Of a DNA stretch of 56,959 nt, positions 29,633 to 38,634 are shown piece by piece. Both the position numbers and the translations under genes were made by a program. The notes beneath the pieces are model-generated. The model did no database searches. It saw only the letters and a program-made list of their open reading frames with translations, and was not told the DNA's origin. The DNA lies in NCBI GenBank assembly GCA_013360395.1, contig JABWBQ010000013.1:1-56959 (forward strand). Reading direction: 5' to 3'. Every line of letters starts with the position of its first letter. The first letter of the stretch is position 1. The DNA comes from Flavobacteriales bacterium (GTDB lineage Bacteria; Bacteroidota; Bacteroidia; Flavobacteriales_F; PHOS-HE28).

Positions 29633-30831
29633 GGGGTGGCCCTTGCGGGCAGGCTTATGGTAAAGGTGGTGCCCTCGCCCAGGCGGCTGGTGAAGCTGAT
29701 GGTGCCGCCCATGAGGTCGAGGTATCGGCGCACGATGTTAAGGCCCAGGCCGGTGCCCTGGATGGTGACGGCGTTGCCCGCCCGGAAGAACCGCTCGAAC
29801 ATGTGGGGCTGGTCCTCCTCGGGGATGCCGATGCCGCGGTCGGCGACCTCCACGGTGGCCGTACCACCGTCGATGGCGGTGCGCAATACGATGGGCCGGT
29901 CCTCCGGCGAGTATTTCATGGCGTTGGTGAGCAGGTTGCGCAGCACGTTGGCGATCATGCGCGGGTCCTGCTTCATGCGCCGTTCGCTGCCCGCATGGTC
30001 GAAGCGGATCTCCTGGCCGGGCTTGGCCAGGTCGCGCAGCTCCTCGAGCACCTCGATGCACAGGTCCACCAGGTCGAACTCGGCCGGGATGCACTGCACC
30101 TGGTCCAGCTCGAGCTTCTCCAGGCTAAGCAGGTCGTCGAGCATCACGGTGAGCTCCCGCACCTTGCTGCGCACCTTGGCCACATGCCGCTCGATGTTCG
30201 CCCGGTGGGGCCCGTCGTTGTACCTCCCGATCAGGTCCACCGAACTGAGGATGGTGCTCAGCGGGGTGCGGAACTCGTGGCTGGCCATGCTCACGAAGCG
30301 CGATTTCAGGGCGTTGAGCTCCTTCTCCTTCTCCAGGGCCTCACGCAGGTTGCGCTCGGCGGCCTTCACCTCGGCGGTGCGCTGTTCCACCCGGTGCTCC
30401 AGGTCGTTGTTGACTTTCAGCAACTCGACCTCGGCGGCATGGCGCTTGGTGATGTCGGTGAGCAGGCCCATGACGTACATCTCCCCGTTGAGGGTGAAGT
30501 GGTTGAGGCTCACTTCCACCGGGAAGGTGCTGCCGTCCTTGCGCTGCCCCTGCAGGTCGAGGCCGATGCCCATGGGGCGTTTGGCGGGGCGGGCCTCATA
30601 CCCCGCGCGATGGTGTTCGTGCGCCTTGCGGTCGGCCAGGGGGACCAGCACCTCGATGGACTTGCCGATCAGCTCGTTCGGGGCATAGCCGAAGAGCTCC
30701 TCCATGCGCGGGTTCACCAGCAGGATCGTTCCGCGCGCGCCCACCACCACCAGCCCTTCCGCCGCCGACTGGAACAGCAGCTCGCAGATGTGGGCCACAT
30801 CGTTCTCGGCGATGGACGGATGCATGGGCAT
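29629..30831 (-). CDS. PAS-domain sensor histidine kinase
   Basis: The 400-residue protein has an N-terminal PAS domain (about 12-125; ILLVNPRMEELFGYAPNELIG), a coiled coil (about 130-170), a HisKA domain with SMASHEFRTPLS and a catalytic ATPase domain (NLLTNAMKYS, DRGIGIPEEDQ, GTGLGL). It has no membrane segment, so it senses a cytoplasmic signal. I chose ATG 30831; ATG 30825 two codons later is also possible. Translation is coupled to the receiver-Crp gene downstream, with which it forms a two-component pair. Confidence 0.93.
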   Translation of the reverse strand: MPMHPSIAENDVAHICELLFQSAAEGLVVVGARGTILLVNPRMEELFGYAPNELIGKSIEVLVPLADRKAHEHHRAGYEARPAKRPMGIGLDLQGQRKDGSTFPVEVSLNHFTLNGEMYVMGLLTDITKRHAAEVELLKVNNDLEHRVEQRTAEVKAAERNLREALEKEKELNALKSRFVSMASHEFRTPLSTILSSVDLIGRYNDGPHRANIERHVAKVRSKVRELTVMLDDLLSLEKLELDQVQCIPAEFDLVDLCIEVLEELRDLAKPGQEIRFDHAGSERRMKQDPRMIANVLRNLLTNAMKYSPEDRPIVLRTAIDGGTATVEVADRGIGIPEEDQPHMFERFFRAGNAVTIQGTGLGLNIVRRYLDLMGGTISFTSRLGEGTTFTISLPARATP

Positions 30832-30871
30832 GCGAAGACGGCCACAAGGTAGCCCGTGCTGCGCGTCCATC

Positions 30872-31396
30872 TCACCGTTTGCTCACCGGGGGCACCGGCC
30901 GGAGACGCCCGTTGCCGCTCCGACTGTCGTACACATTCCAGCTGCGCAGGGGCCGGGCGTAGATGTTCAGGCTCATGCTGCGCATGGGCAGGGGGTTGGT
31001 GAAGCGGTGCAGGCTGGCCCCCTTGGCCAGATGGCTCACATCGTCCACCGTGAGCCGCCGCTCCTCGGTGCACACCAGCATGCCGTCCTCATCCAGGCGG
31101 TACCGCTCCTCGGCCAGCTCGCCCCGGATGGGCCGCACCCAGCCCTCCTCGGCCCCGTAATCGTGGATGCTGGTGCCCTGCCCGGGCTCGAAACAGATGA
31201 GCATCAACTCCATGTCCGCCGTGCGCAGCAGGCAGTTGCGTGTGTAGTGCCGGTTGTTCCAAGTGGCCTGGCCGGCCAGTTCCTCGGCGGGCACTTCGGC
31301 CGACCGCAGTACCCGCTCGTAGGCCGACCGCGTGCGGGCCTTGCGCAGCGCGGCCAGCAGGCCGGGAAGGGTGCGGATGCCGGGCTGCATGAGCAT
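30872..31396 (-). CDS. Cysteine dioxygenase-family protein
   Basis: The 174-residue cupin resembles type I cysteine dioxygenase, which oxidises cysteine to cysteine sulfinate with non-heme iron. Family features include WNNRHYTRNCLL, the metal motif region GTSIHDYGAEEGWV (76-89) and a later His in KGASLHRF. In the best studied enzymes the first motif is HDH; here the second His is Tyr80, leaving His78 and the later His as visible ligands, so the iron site or the substrate may differ. It is separated by 40 bases from the histidine kinase gene. Confidence 0.82.
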   Translation of the reverse strand: MLMQPGIRTLPGLLAALRKARTRSAYERVLRSAEVPAEELAGQATWNNRHYTRNCLLRTADMELMLICFEPGQGTSIHDYGAEEGWVRPIRGELAEERYRLDEDGMLVCTEERRLTVDDVSHLAKGASLHRFTNPLPMRSMSLNIYARPLRSWNVYDSRSGNGRLRPVPPVSKR

Positions 31397-31532
31397 GGAA
31401 CGGTTCCCGGCGCGAACCTACCCGGCCCTCCGACCCGCGCGCATGACGATGGTCAGTGATCCGACCTGACGGGCGCCGGTCATTCCCGGATCGGCATGTT
31501 ATTCGCATCTTGGGCGCAACAAAACCCGAACC

Positions 31533-32129
31533 ATGAAAAAATCCCTTGCACTCTTGTTGGTGGCCGGTCTTGCCCTTCCGGCGGCGGCCCAGAAGATGAA
31601 GATGCATTCCGGTTCTTTCGATGCCCTGAAAGGGGAGAAGACCGTGGACCTGCGGTTCACCTACGAGAACATGAAAGTGGGCAAGCACGCCGAGGCCGAT
31701 TACCTGGCCAAGAAGGTGAAGGAGTACAACGAGAAGGAGGCGGGCAAGGGCGACAACTTCGCCAAGAGCTGGGTGGCCGACCGGATGGCTCGCTTCGAAC
31801 CCAAGTTCGAGGAGCTGTTCAACGACGAGGGCCCGGTGAGCGGATCGCGCGACAACGCGGAGGCCAAGTACAGCTTCGTGATCAACACGGACTTCACCGA
31901 GCCGGGTTACAACATCGGGGTGAGCAAGATGCCGGCCAGCATCAACGCCACCATCAAACTGGTGGAGAAGGCCAGCGGCAGTGAGCTGGGCGCGATGACG
32001 GTGGTGGGCGTGCCGGGATCGCAGTTCGGCGGCTACGACTTCGACACCGGTTCCCGCCTGGCCGAGTCGTACGCCAAGCTGGGCAAGGAGCTGCGCAAGT
32101 ATCTCGCCAAGAACGTTTACGGCAAGTAG
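31533..32129 (+). CDS. Secreted protein of unknown function
   Basis: The 198-residue product has a clear signal peptide (1-19, ending AAAQ). The mature part starts KMKMHSGSF, has a long helical charged stretch (YLAKKVKEYNEKEAGK) and a beta-rich second half with INTDFTEPGYNIGVSK. It resembles small exported proteins common in Bacteroidota genomes but I cannot name a family. It stands alone, with a strong terminator 18 bases after its stop. Confidence 0.78.
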   Translation: MKKSLALLLVAGLALPAAAQKMKMHSGSFDALKGEKTVDLRFTYENMKVGKHAEADYLAKKVKEYNEKEAGKGDNFAKSWVADRMARFEPKFEELFNDEGPVSGSRDNAEAKYSFVINTDFTEPGYNIGVSKMPASINATIKLVEKASGSELGAMTVVGVPGSQFGGYDFDTGSRLAESYAKLGKELRKYLAKNVYGK

Positions 32130-32146
32130 GGCACGGACCCTTCACC

Positions 32147-32182
32147 AATGGAACAGGCGGCCCGAAGGCCGCCTGTTCCATT
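32147..32182. terminator. Bidirectional terminator between convergent genes
   Basis: A perfect 16-bp inverted repeat (arms AATGGAACAGGCGGCC and GGCCGCCTGTTCCATT) surrounds a CGAA loop between two convergent genes. It ends in TTT on the plus strand and begins with AA, so it can act for both. Confidence 0.85.
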
Positions 32183-32196
32183 TCCGGGGGGCGCGC

Positions 32197-32598
32197 TCAC
32201 ATCCACTTGGCCAGCCAGTGGTGGAACTCGTCTTTCAGCTCGCGGTATAGCTTCTCGAAGGTCTCCATCCGGTCGCGCAGCGCCACGTGGTCCTTGAACA
32301 GGCGGTGCTCGATGGCCACCGGGTGCTCCTTGCTCTCCTTTTCAAGGAAGTTCTCGTGGCCCTTGATGTCGTGCCGCAGCTCGTCGATCACCTCACGTTC
32401 CCGGATGTACTGGTTCTGGAAGTGCTCCACCTGGGCCAGCACCTCGGCGGCGGTGTTGCGGGACACGATCTCCTCCAGCCGCCGTTCGAAGATGCCGATC
32501 TCGTCCTTGTAGAACCGGAGCCGGTTGAGCCACACCTGATGGTCGAAGTGCAAGTCGCCGATGTGCTTGTGGGTCTGGGCTTTGGTGGCGGTGGTCAT
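32197..32598 (-). CDS. Coiled-coil protein of unknown function
   Basis: The 133-residue protein is almost wholly helical and highly charged, with heptad-like spacing through most of its length (about 20-128; for example REREVIDELRHDIKGHENFL) and no membrane segment or signal. Several His and Trp residues cluster at both ends (HHWLAKWM at the C-terminus). No family is recognised. It lies alone between the bidirectional terminator and the gltA terminator. Confidence 0.72.
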   Translation of the reverse strand: MTTATKAQTHKHIGDLHFDHQVWLNRLRFYKDEIGIFERRLEEIVSRNTAAEVLAQVEHFQNQYIREREVIDELRHDIKGHENFLEKESKEHPVAIEHRLFKDHVALRDRMETFEKLYRELKDEFHHWLAKWM

Positions 32599-32643
32599 GT
32601 CGGTTGGGGGCTTTGTGGGGTTGAAGGTCGTACCTATCGGCCG

Positions 32644-32675
32644 TAAAACAAAGCCCCGGCGCGGCGGCCGGGGCT
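32644..32675 (-). terminator. Intrinsic terminator of gltA
   Basis: On the minus strand a GC-rich hairpin (AGCCCCGGC / GCCGGGGCT, loop six bases) is followed by TTGTTTTA. It lies 23 bases after the gltA stop. Confidence 0.85.
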
Positions 32676-32697
32676 GAGGTGGGTCATTGCGGGGGCC

Positions 32698-33987
32698 TTA
32701 CGGGCGGTCCTTCATGGGCACATAATCCCGCTTGGTGATGCCGGTGTAGATCTGGCGCGGGCGGCCGATGGGCTCCTTGTTCTCCACCATCTCCTTCCAC
32801 TGGGCGATCCAGCCGGGCAGGCGGCCCATGGCGAACATCACGGTGAACATGCGCGTGGGGATGCCGATGGCGCGGTAGATGATGCCGCTGTAGAAGTCCA
32901 CGTTGGGGTAAAGCTTGCGGCTCACGAAGTAGTCGTCCTTGAGGGCGATCTCCTCCAGCTGCTTGGCGATGTCGAGCACGGGGTCCGACACGCCCAGCTT
33001 GCCCAGCACGTCGTCGCAGGCCTTCTTGATGATCCGGGCGCGGGGGTCGAAGTTCTTGTACACCCGGTGGCCGAAACCGAACAGCCGGAAGGGGTCGTTC
33101 TTGTCCTTGGCCTTGTTCACCCACTTCTGGATGTCGCCCCCGTCGTTGCGGATGGTCTCGAGCATCTCGATGACCTCCTGGTTGGCACCGCCGTGCAGCG
33201 GGCCCCACAGGGCGGCGATGCCGGCGCTGACGGCGCTGTACAGGTTGGCCTGGCTGCTGCCCACCATGCGCACGGTGCTGGCGCTGCAGTTCTGCTCGTG
33301 GTCGGCGTGCAGGATCAACAGCTTGTTGAGCGCATCGCTCACCACGGGGTCCACATGGTACTCCTCGGTGGGCAGGCCGAACATCATGTACAGGAAGTTG
33401 TCCACGTAACTGAGCTTGTTGCTCGGGTACATGTACGGATGGCCCAGGTTGTTCTTGTAGCTGATGGCCGCGAGGGTGGGCATCTTGGCGATGAGCCGGA
33501 AGATGGTGCGCTCGCGGTCCTTCATGGGCCGGTGGGGGTCCTGGCTCTTGGGGTAGAAGGTGCTCAGCGAGTTCACCATCGCGCTGAGGATCCCCATGGG
33601 GTGCGCGTTGTTGGGGAAGAACTCGAAGAACCGCTTCAGGTCCTCATGCACCAGCGAGTGGTAGCGGATGTTGCCCTGGAACTCCTCCATCTGCCGCTTG
33701 TTGGGCAGGTCGCCATGCAGCAGCAGGTAGGCCACCTCCAGGAAGGTGCTCTTCTCGGCCAGTTGCTCGATGGGGTAGCCCCGGTAGTGCAGGATGCCCT
33801 CCTCCCCGTCCAGGAAGGTGATGGCGCTGGTGGTGGCCCCGGTGTTCTTGTATCCCAGGTCCAGCGTGATGTAGCCGCTCTCCTCGCGAAGCCTGCTGAT
33901 GTCGATCGCCTTCTCGCCTTCCGAACCCACGATCACCGGCAGTTCGTAGGTCTTTCCCTCCAGGATGATCTTCGCTTTCTCGCTCAT
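32698..33987 (-). CDS. gltA: Citrate synthase
   Basis: The 429-residue enzyme condenses oxaloacetate and acetyl-CoA to citrate in the TCA cycle. It matches type II (GltA) length and carries the catalytic histidines in LHADHEQN and LHGGANQEV and the catalytic Asp region FGFGHRVYKNFDPR. The start at 33987 begins MSEKAKIILEGKTYELPV; the longer frame upstream contains the promoter. A TACCTTTG box lies 48 bases upstream and a strong terminator follows, so it is a single-gene unit. Confidence 0.97.
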   Translation of the reverse strand: MSEKAKIILEGKTYELPVIVGSEGEKAIDISRLREESGYITLDLGYKNTGATTSAITFLDGEEGILHYRGYPIEQLAEKSTFLEVAYLLLHGDLPNKRQMEEFQGNIRYHSLVHEDLKRFFEFFPNNAHPMGILSAMVNSLSTFYPKSQDPHRPMKDRERTIFRLIAKMPTLAAISYKNNLGHPYMYPSNKLSYVDNFLYMMFGLPTEEYHVDPVVSDALNKLLILHADHEQNCSASTVRMVGSSQANLYSAVSAGIAALWGPLHGGANQEVIEMLETIRNDGGDIQKWVNKAKDKNDPFRLFGFGHRVYKNFDPRARIIKKACDDVLGKLGVSDPVLDIAKQLEEIALKDDYFVSRKLYPNVDFYSGIIYRAIGIPTRMFTVMFAMGRLPGWIAQWKEMVENKEPIGRPRQIYTGITKRDYVPMKDRP

Positions 33988-34034
33988 GGCCTGCGCGTGG
34001 TCGGTGGTGCTGTGGGTTTCCGTCAGAACGGGCG

Positions 34035-34042
34035 CAAAGGTA
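34035..34042 (-). promoter_or_regulatory. Putative -7 promoter box for gltA
   Basis: The minus strand reads TACCTTTG, a full match to the Bacteroidota -7 consensus TAnnTTTG, giving a leader of about 40 bases before gltA. A -33 TTG was not clearly found. Confidence 0.5.
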
Positions 34043-34100
34043 ACATCCCTGCCGTCCCGCACTCCGTTGTCGGAGCGCGCCGGTGTACGCAGCCTGGGCG

Positions 34101-34134
34101 GAAAAGATGCGGGGCGCCCGCTGGACGCCCCGCA
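34101..34134 (-). terminator. Intrinsic terminator of the Spy/CpxP-like gene
   Basis: On the minus strand TGCGGGGCG and CGCCCCGCA form a 9-bp stem, followed by ATCTTTTCC. It starts 21 bases after the stop of the upstream gene and lies before the gltA promoter. Confidence 0.78.
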
Positions 34135-34154
34135 CGTTCGGTCCTGCCGACCGG

Positions 34155-34556
34155 TCACTCCGGATGCTCCGGCCGCTCGTGGGCGGGCCGGGCCTCCCGC
34201 TTCTCGGTCTGTTTGCGGCGCTGTTCCAACAACCGCTCGTACTGCTCGGGGGTCAGCACGGCCTTCAGGTCGGCGTCATAGGCGGCGCGCATCTCCTGGC
34301 GCTTGGCATCGCGTTGGGCCTTGTCCTGTTCCCGGGCGGCCTCCATGGCCTCGGCGAACTTCAGGTTGACGGCCTGCACACGGGCCACCTGGTCCTCGGT
34401 GAGCTGCAGGGTGTTGCGCATGTGCTCGGTGCGGCGCTTGGCGCGGGTGGCCGCGTCCTCGGGGGCGCGCTCACGCCCGGCGGCGCGGTCCTGGGCGTGC
34501 ATCGGTGCGGCGGCCATCATCAGGGCCGCGATCGGGATCAACAGGGTGCGTATCAT
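34155..34556 (-). CDS. Small periplasmic Spy/CpxP-like protein
   Basis: The 133-residue protein has a signal peptide (1-22, ending MHAQ), then a charged all-helical region with two LT-type motifs (LQLTEDQVARVQ and AVLTPEQYERL) of the kind found in LTXXQ/CpxP-like and DUF4890 proteins. Such proteins act as periplasmic chaperones or stress sensors. The tail is very basic and Pro/His-rich. It forms its own unit, ended by the hairpin at 34108-34134. Confidence 0.85.
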   Translation of the reverse strand: MIRTLLIPIAALMMAAAPMHAQDRAAGRERAPEDAATRAKRRTEHMRNTLQLTEDQVARVQAVNLKFAEAMEAAREQDKAQRDAKRQEMRAAYDADLKAVLTPEQYERLLEQRRKQTEKREARPAHERPEHPE

Positions 34557-34610
34557 GGTCGTTCGGGTTCGGGGGTTGGACGCTGCCGCCGCCGCAAGGT
34601 TCGATCGGCA

Positions 34611-36056
34611 TCACCGCAGGCCGGCCACCGCAATGTACTTCGGTTCCAGGAACGGTGCGAGGGCCTGCGGGCCGCCCTCGCGCCCCAGACCGCTCTCCTT
34701 CACCCCGCCGAAGGGTGCGGCGGCCGTGCTGATGAGCCCGGTGTTGATGCCGACCATGCCGGCTTCCAGCGCCTCGCTCACCCGCCAGCTGCGCGCCAGG
34801 TCGCGGGTGAAGATGTAGGCCGCCAGACCCTGGGTGGTGGCATTGGCCACGGCCACGGCCTCGTCCTCCCGGGCGAACCGCATCACAGGCAGCACCGGGC
34901 CGAAGATCTCCTCCTGCATGCACGCCATCTCCGGCGTGACGCCCACCAGCACCGTCGGGGCCACGAACCGTCCGTCACGCACCGACCCCGGGCCGCCCAC
35001 GATGGGCCGGGCACCCCGCGCCACGGCATCCTCCAGAAGGCGCATCACCTTGGCCACCGCACGGTGGTCGATCAAGGGCCCCACCTGCACGCCCGGGGTC
35101 AGGCCATGGCCCATGCGCAAGGCCTCCACGCGCTCCGACAAAGCGTGCAGGAAGGCCTCGGCCACGCCGTTCTGCACCAGCACACGGTTGGTGCACACGC
35201 AGGTCTGCCCTGTGTTGCGGTACCGGCTCGCGACGATGGCGTCGGCGGCCGCCACGGGGTCGGCATCATCGAACACCAGGGCCGGCGCATTGCCGCCCAG
35301 CTCCAGGCTCACATGCTTCACCGTGCCGGCGGCCTGGGCCATCAGCCGCTTGCCCACGGCCGTGCTGCCGGTAAAGGAGAGCATGCGCACGCGGGGATCG
35401 CCGGTGAGCACGGCGCCCACCGCGGCCGGGTCCGTGGTGGGGACCACGTTGAGCACGCCCGGTGGCAGGCCGCAGCCCTCGGCCGAACGCACGAGCGCCA
35501 GGGCCGTCAAGGGGGTGAGCTCACTGGGCTTGAGCACCACGGTGCAGCCGGCGGCCAGGGCCGGGGCCACCTTGCGGGTGACCATGCTCAGCGGGAAGTT
35601 CCACGGGGTGATGGCCGCCACCACGCCCACAGGCTGCTGCACGACGAGGAGGCGTCGGTCCGCCTGTTCGGCGGGGATCACGGCGCCCAGCGCCCGGGGT
35701 GCCTCCTCGGCACACCACTGCAGGAAGGAGGCGCCGTAGCGCACCTCGGCGAGGGATTCCGCCAGGGGCTTGCCGCTCTCGCGCGTCATCACCTCGGCCA
35801 GGGCCGGCCCGTCGCGCAGGATGGCGGCATGCCACCGCATGAGCACGGCCGCGCGTTCGCGCGCTGCAAGCCCCGCCCAGGGCCCGCGGGCCTCGTAAGC
35901 CGCAGCAATGGCGGCCGTGGCATCGGCACCGTCGCAGTCCGGACAACTGCCCACCTCGGTGCCGTCCCCGGGGTCCCGCACAGTGAACCGTGTGCCGGTA
36001 CGTGCCGGGCGCCAAGTGCCGGCGATGAAGGTCTCGGTATGGTGCGGTGGTCTCAT
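34611..36056 (-). CDS. Aldehyde dehydrogenase, succinate-semialdehyde dehydrogenase-like
   Basis: The 481-residue enzyme has all aldehyde dehydrogenase motifs: PWNFPLSMVTRKVAPALAAG, cofactor loop FTGSTAVGK, catalytic Glu in LELGGNAP and catalytic Cys in TGQTCVCTN. Overall pattern and length are closest to the GabD (NAD(P)-dependent succinate-semialdehyde dehydrogenase) group, but the exact aldehyde cannot be fixed from sequence. Cys-Val-Cys next to the active site matches the redox-switch pair seen in some GabD enzymes. It stands alone. Confidence 0.88.
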   Translation of the reverse strand: MRPPHHTETFIAGTWRPARTGTRFTVRDPGDGTEVGSCPDCDGADATAAIAAAYEARGPWAGLAARERAAVLMRWHAAILRDGPALAEVMTRESGKPLAESLAEVRYGASFLQWCAEEAPRALGAVIPAEQADRRLLVVQQPVGVVAAITPWNFPLSMVTRKVAPALAAGCTVVLKPSELTPLTALALVRSAEGCGLPPGVLNVVPTTDPAAVGAVLTGDPRVRMLSFTGSTAVGKRLMAQAAGTVKHVSLELGGNAPALVFDDADPVAAADAIVASRYRNTGQTCVCTNRVLVQNGVAEAFLHALSERVEALRMGHGLTPGVQVGPLIDHRAVAKVMRLLEDAVARGARPIVGGPGSVRDGRFVAPTVLVGVTPEMACMQEEIFGPVLPVMRFAREDEAVAVANATTQGLAAYIFTRDLARSWRVSEALEAGMVGINTGLISTAAAPFGGVKESGLGREGGPQALAPFLEPKYIAVAGLR

Positions 36057-36391
36057 GGTGCGGGGCGGTGTGCTGTTGCAGCGCGGGCCTGGATGGTCCC
36101 ACCTGCGCGGATCATGGCGGCAAGGGCGTGTTCCACCGGCGTCAGGGTCTTGTTCCGGGCGGGGAGGTGCTCACTGCCGATCATGACCATCGTGTGTTGT
36201 ACCCAAGCCGGGTATGCGCCGTGGTCGGCCCCAGGACATGGTCCTGCAAAAGAACCGCACGCCCGCATCGGCGCAACAGGTCCTGGTCGATGGCATCGGG
36301 GGGCGAGGAAGATCCGATGGGGTGGTCGGTGGACGGCACCGGCTTTGCAACGGGGGGGCATGCTGCGGTCCGGCATCCGCACCTTTGCTCC
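36057..36391. other. Intergenic region between divergent genes
   Basis: This 335-base stretch lies between the divergent aldehyde dehydrogenase and beta-helix genes. No ORF here is supported. The only signal I see is CACCTTTG at 36380-36387, a -7-like box four bases before the ATG of the beta-helix gene, too close for a normal leader. Confidence 0.5.
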
Positions 36392-37492
36392 ATGCGCCTT
36401 CCGATCCCCGCCCTGCTGTTCGTCACGGCCACGGTGCCTGCGACCGCGACCACGTACACCGTGCCGCCCAAGGATGTCGCCGGTTTCTTCGCCAACCTGC
36501 CGGAGGACGCCACGGTGGTGCGTTTCGACGGGGCGGCGGAGTACCGTTGCGGGTCGGACATCCTGTTGCCCGTGCGGCCGCTGCTGATCATCGATGGCGC
36601 CGGGGCCACGCTGCAGCTGGGGCCCGATTCGCGGGGCTTCACCTGTGCGGTGGCCGACCAGAAGGAGGCTGTGGCGCGGCTCACCGCGCGATACATCATT
36701 CGCGATTTCGCCCTCATCGAGGGTGGCCGCAAGGCCATCGACCTGCAGGCCACCCTGGGCAGCGAGCTGCGCAACCTCAAGTGCGTGCGGCAGACCGTCA
36801 CAGCGGTGGACCTGCGCTTCTGCCTGATGGCCCGGCTGGAGCATGTGTTCGTGACCAACCCCACCGGCCGCGGCATCGTGGTACGCCAGGGCGACTGGCC
36901 CGGGGCCACGGGCTTCAACAGCCAGAGCAACAGCACGGTGCTGGAGCAATGCCGCGTGTACTGCGCGGCCACCACCACCGAGGCCTTCGCCGTGCTGAAC
37001 AGCGGCGGGGTGCGCATGACCGATTGCGTGAGCGAGGGGGCGCCCTGTGATCACGACCTCTTCCTCTCGGCCGTCACCGATGGCGACGAGACGTCGATCG
37101 CGGGCAACACGGTGGTGAAGTCCTTCACCCTGGCCAACTTCCATGTGGAGCACGCCGCGCGCATCGCCTCCATCCATGTCAATATGCCGAGCAAGGCCAG
37201 CGTGACGCTCAGCAACGTGTACTGGAACGGCCCCCAGAAGGCGCCGGTGATCCGGTACATGATGGGGCAGCTCAACCTGCTGGACATCGGTTGGTGGCAC
37301 GAGAGCTTCCGCATCGTCACCGGCCTCAGCGCGCCGCGCCTCGTGGCGCAGCGATGCCACAGCGGGTTGAACGTGGGGGAGAAGGACGAACGCACCGACC
37401 GGCAGGCCGGGGTGCTGCAACTGGACGCGCCGCTGGTGGGCACCACGCAGTTGAAGTTGAACTACGTGGTGGTGCGCGACAAGGCGATGTGA
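36392..37492 (+). CDS. Secreted beta-helix (pectate lyase-like) protein
   Basis: The 366-residue protein has a signal peptide (about 1-19) and a long run of short strands with the pattern of a right-handed parallel beta-helix (VVRFDGAAEYRCGSDILL; LEHVFVTNPTGRGIVV; VRMTDCVSEG). This fold occurs in pectate lyases and other surface carbohydrate-active or adhesion proteins; no catalytic residues could be assigned, so the substrate is unknown. Several cysteines (RCGSD, KCVRQ, CRVYC) may form disulfides. It is a single-gene unit. Confidence 0.75.
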   Translation: MRLPIPALLFVTATVPATATTYTVPPKDVAGFFANLPEDATVVRFDGAAEYRCGSDILLPVRPLLIIDGAGATLQLGPDSRGFTCAVADQKEAVARLTARYIIRDFALIEGGRKAIDLQATLGSELRNLKCVRQTVTAVDLRFCLMARLEHVFVTNPTGRGIVVRQGDWPGATGFNSQSNSTVLEQCRVYCAATTTEAFAVLNSGGVRMTDCVSEGAPCDHDLFLSAVTDGDETSIAGNTVVKSFTLANFHVEHAARIASIHVNMPSKASVTLSNVYWNGPQKAPVIRYMMGQLNLLDIGWWHESFRIVTGLSAPRLVAQRCHSGLNVGEKDERTDRQAGVLQLDAPLVGTTQLKLNYVVVRDKAM

Positions 37493-37598
37493 GGCGGGTG
37501 CCGCACGCCGGCCGTCCATGCCGCAGCGGCGCCGTTGGTGCCCCCGGTCATGGCCGATCCCGGCCCGCACCCGATGTTTGCAGGGCGATCCCCGGCCC

Positions 37599-37943
37599 AT
37601 GCACGAACGCGCCCTGCTGTTGCGCCATTCCGCTCGTGGAGCGGCCCTGTTGCTGGCGATCTTCCTGGGCTTTTTCGCGGCGAACAGCTTCACGGGGCCC
37701 GGCGATGGCTTTGAGCGGGTGCGCGATGCGATGATGCACCTGCTGCCCGCCCTGGCCTGCCTGCTGATCGTGGTGGTGGCCTGGCGCAAGGCCTGGATCG
37801 GGGCGCTCGCATTCACCGTGCTGGCGGTCCTTTACGCGCTTTGGGCCGCCCACCGACCGGATCAGGTGCTGACGATCAGCGGCCCCCTGGCGGTGGTGGC
37901 CCTGTTGTACGCCCTGGCCTGGTGGCTTCGCCCGAGGGCCTGA
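37599..37943 (+). CDS. Four-helix membrane protein, unknown function
   Basis: The 114-residue protein has four hydrophobic helices (about 12-30, 44-61, 63-82 and 90-108) joined by short loops with a final basic WWLRPRA. No catalytic motif is seen and I do not recognise the family. A GATGTTTG box lies about 20 bases before the ATG at 37599. It converges with the HD-domain gene. Confidence 0.72.
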   Translation: MHERALLLRHSARGAALLLAIFLGFFAANSFTGPGDGFERVRDAMMHLLPALACLLIVVVAWRKAWIGALAFTVLAVLYALWAAHRPDQVLTISGPLAVVALLYALAWWLRPRA

Positions 37944-38046
37944 TCAGGGATCCCCTGCTGTCCCGGCGGTTCTCGCGGAAAGCGCCTGGTCCAAGGCGGC
38001 AGGGGTGTGGTAGGCCGGTGCCGATCCTTCCGCCCGGTGGCGGCGG

Positions 38047-38634
38047 TCATCGATCCTCCTCCAGCCAGCGCTTCACCTGCGCCAGGTGCCGCTGCTTCAC
38101 GGGCTCCCGGTCGCGGCGGCTCTCCTCCGTGAAGTAGCGGTGGGCCTCCAGGAAACGCACCTGCAGCTCGTTCCACTCCCGTTCGGTGGTGAGCGCTCCG
38201 TAGTTGCGCAGCTCCTGGAACAGCGTGGACCCGATGCGGAAGAAGTCCGGCCGGCCCAGGTAGTCCAGGTCGGCATCGCACAGCAGCATGCCCAGCGTAT
38301 CCTGCGGCTGTTGGGGGATCTTGGTGGCCATCACCAGCGCGCATACCCGGTCGATCTGCGGCGGGTCGTATCCGAAACGGGGCAGGGCCTCCCGGGCCAG
38401 GACACAGCTCGCCGATTCGTGGTCGTGGTCCTGCACCAGGAATCCCGCATCATGGTACACGGCCGCGGTCCGAAGCAGGTCGAGCTCCTCGCCGGTGACG
38501 CCCGCCCGCGCGGCCATGGCCACGGCGCACCGGTACACATCCAGCGTGTGGCTGAAGTTGTGGTAGGTGCGCGCCTTGGGCAGCCCTTCGCGCAGCCGCG
38601 CCAGGATGTGCCGTTCGGCCCCGGGCTGGTCCAT
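38047..38634 (-). CDS. HD-domain metal-dependent phosphohydrolase-like protein
   Basis: The 195-residue protein starts with HILARLREGLPKARTYHNFSHT, where His in YHNFSHT, then YHDAGF and a later Asp in LLCDADLDYLG give the H...HD...D metal ligands of HD-type phosphohydrolases. Such enzymes hydrolyse nucleotides or cyclic nucleotides; related Bacteroidota proteins are annotated only as HD-domain proteins. I chose ATG 38634 over the TTG three codons earlier. No operon partner is evident. Confidence 0.85.
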   Translation of the reverse strand: MDQPGAERHILARLREGLPKARTYHNFSHTLDVYRCAVAMAARAGVTGEELDLLRTAAVYHDAGFLVQDHDHESASCVLAREALPRFGYDPPQIDRVCALVMATKIPQQPQDTLGMLLCDADLDYLGRPDFFRIGSTLFQELRNYGALTTEREWNELQVRFLEAHRYFTEESRRDREPVKQRHLAQVKRWLEEDR

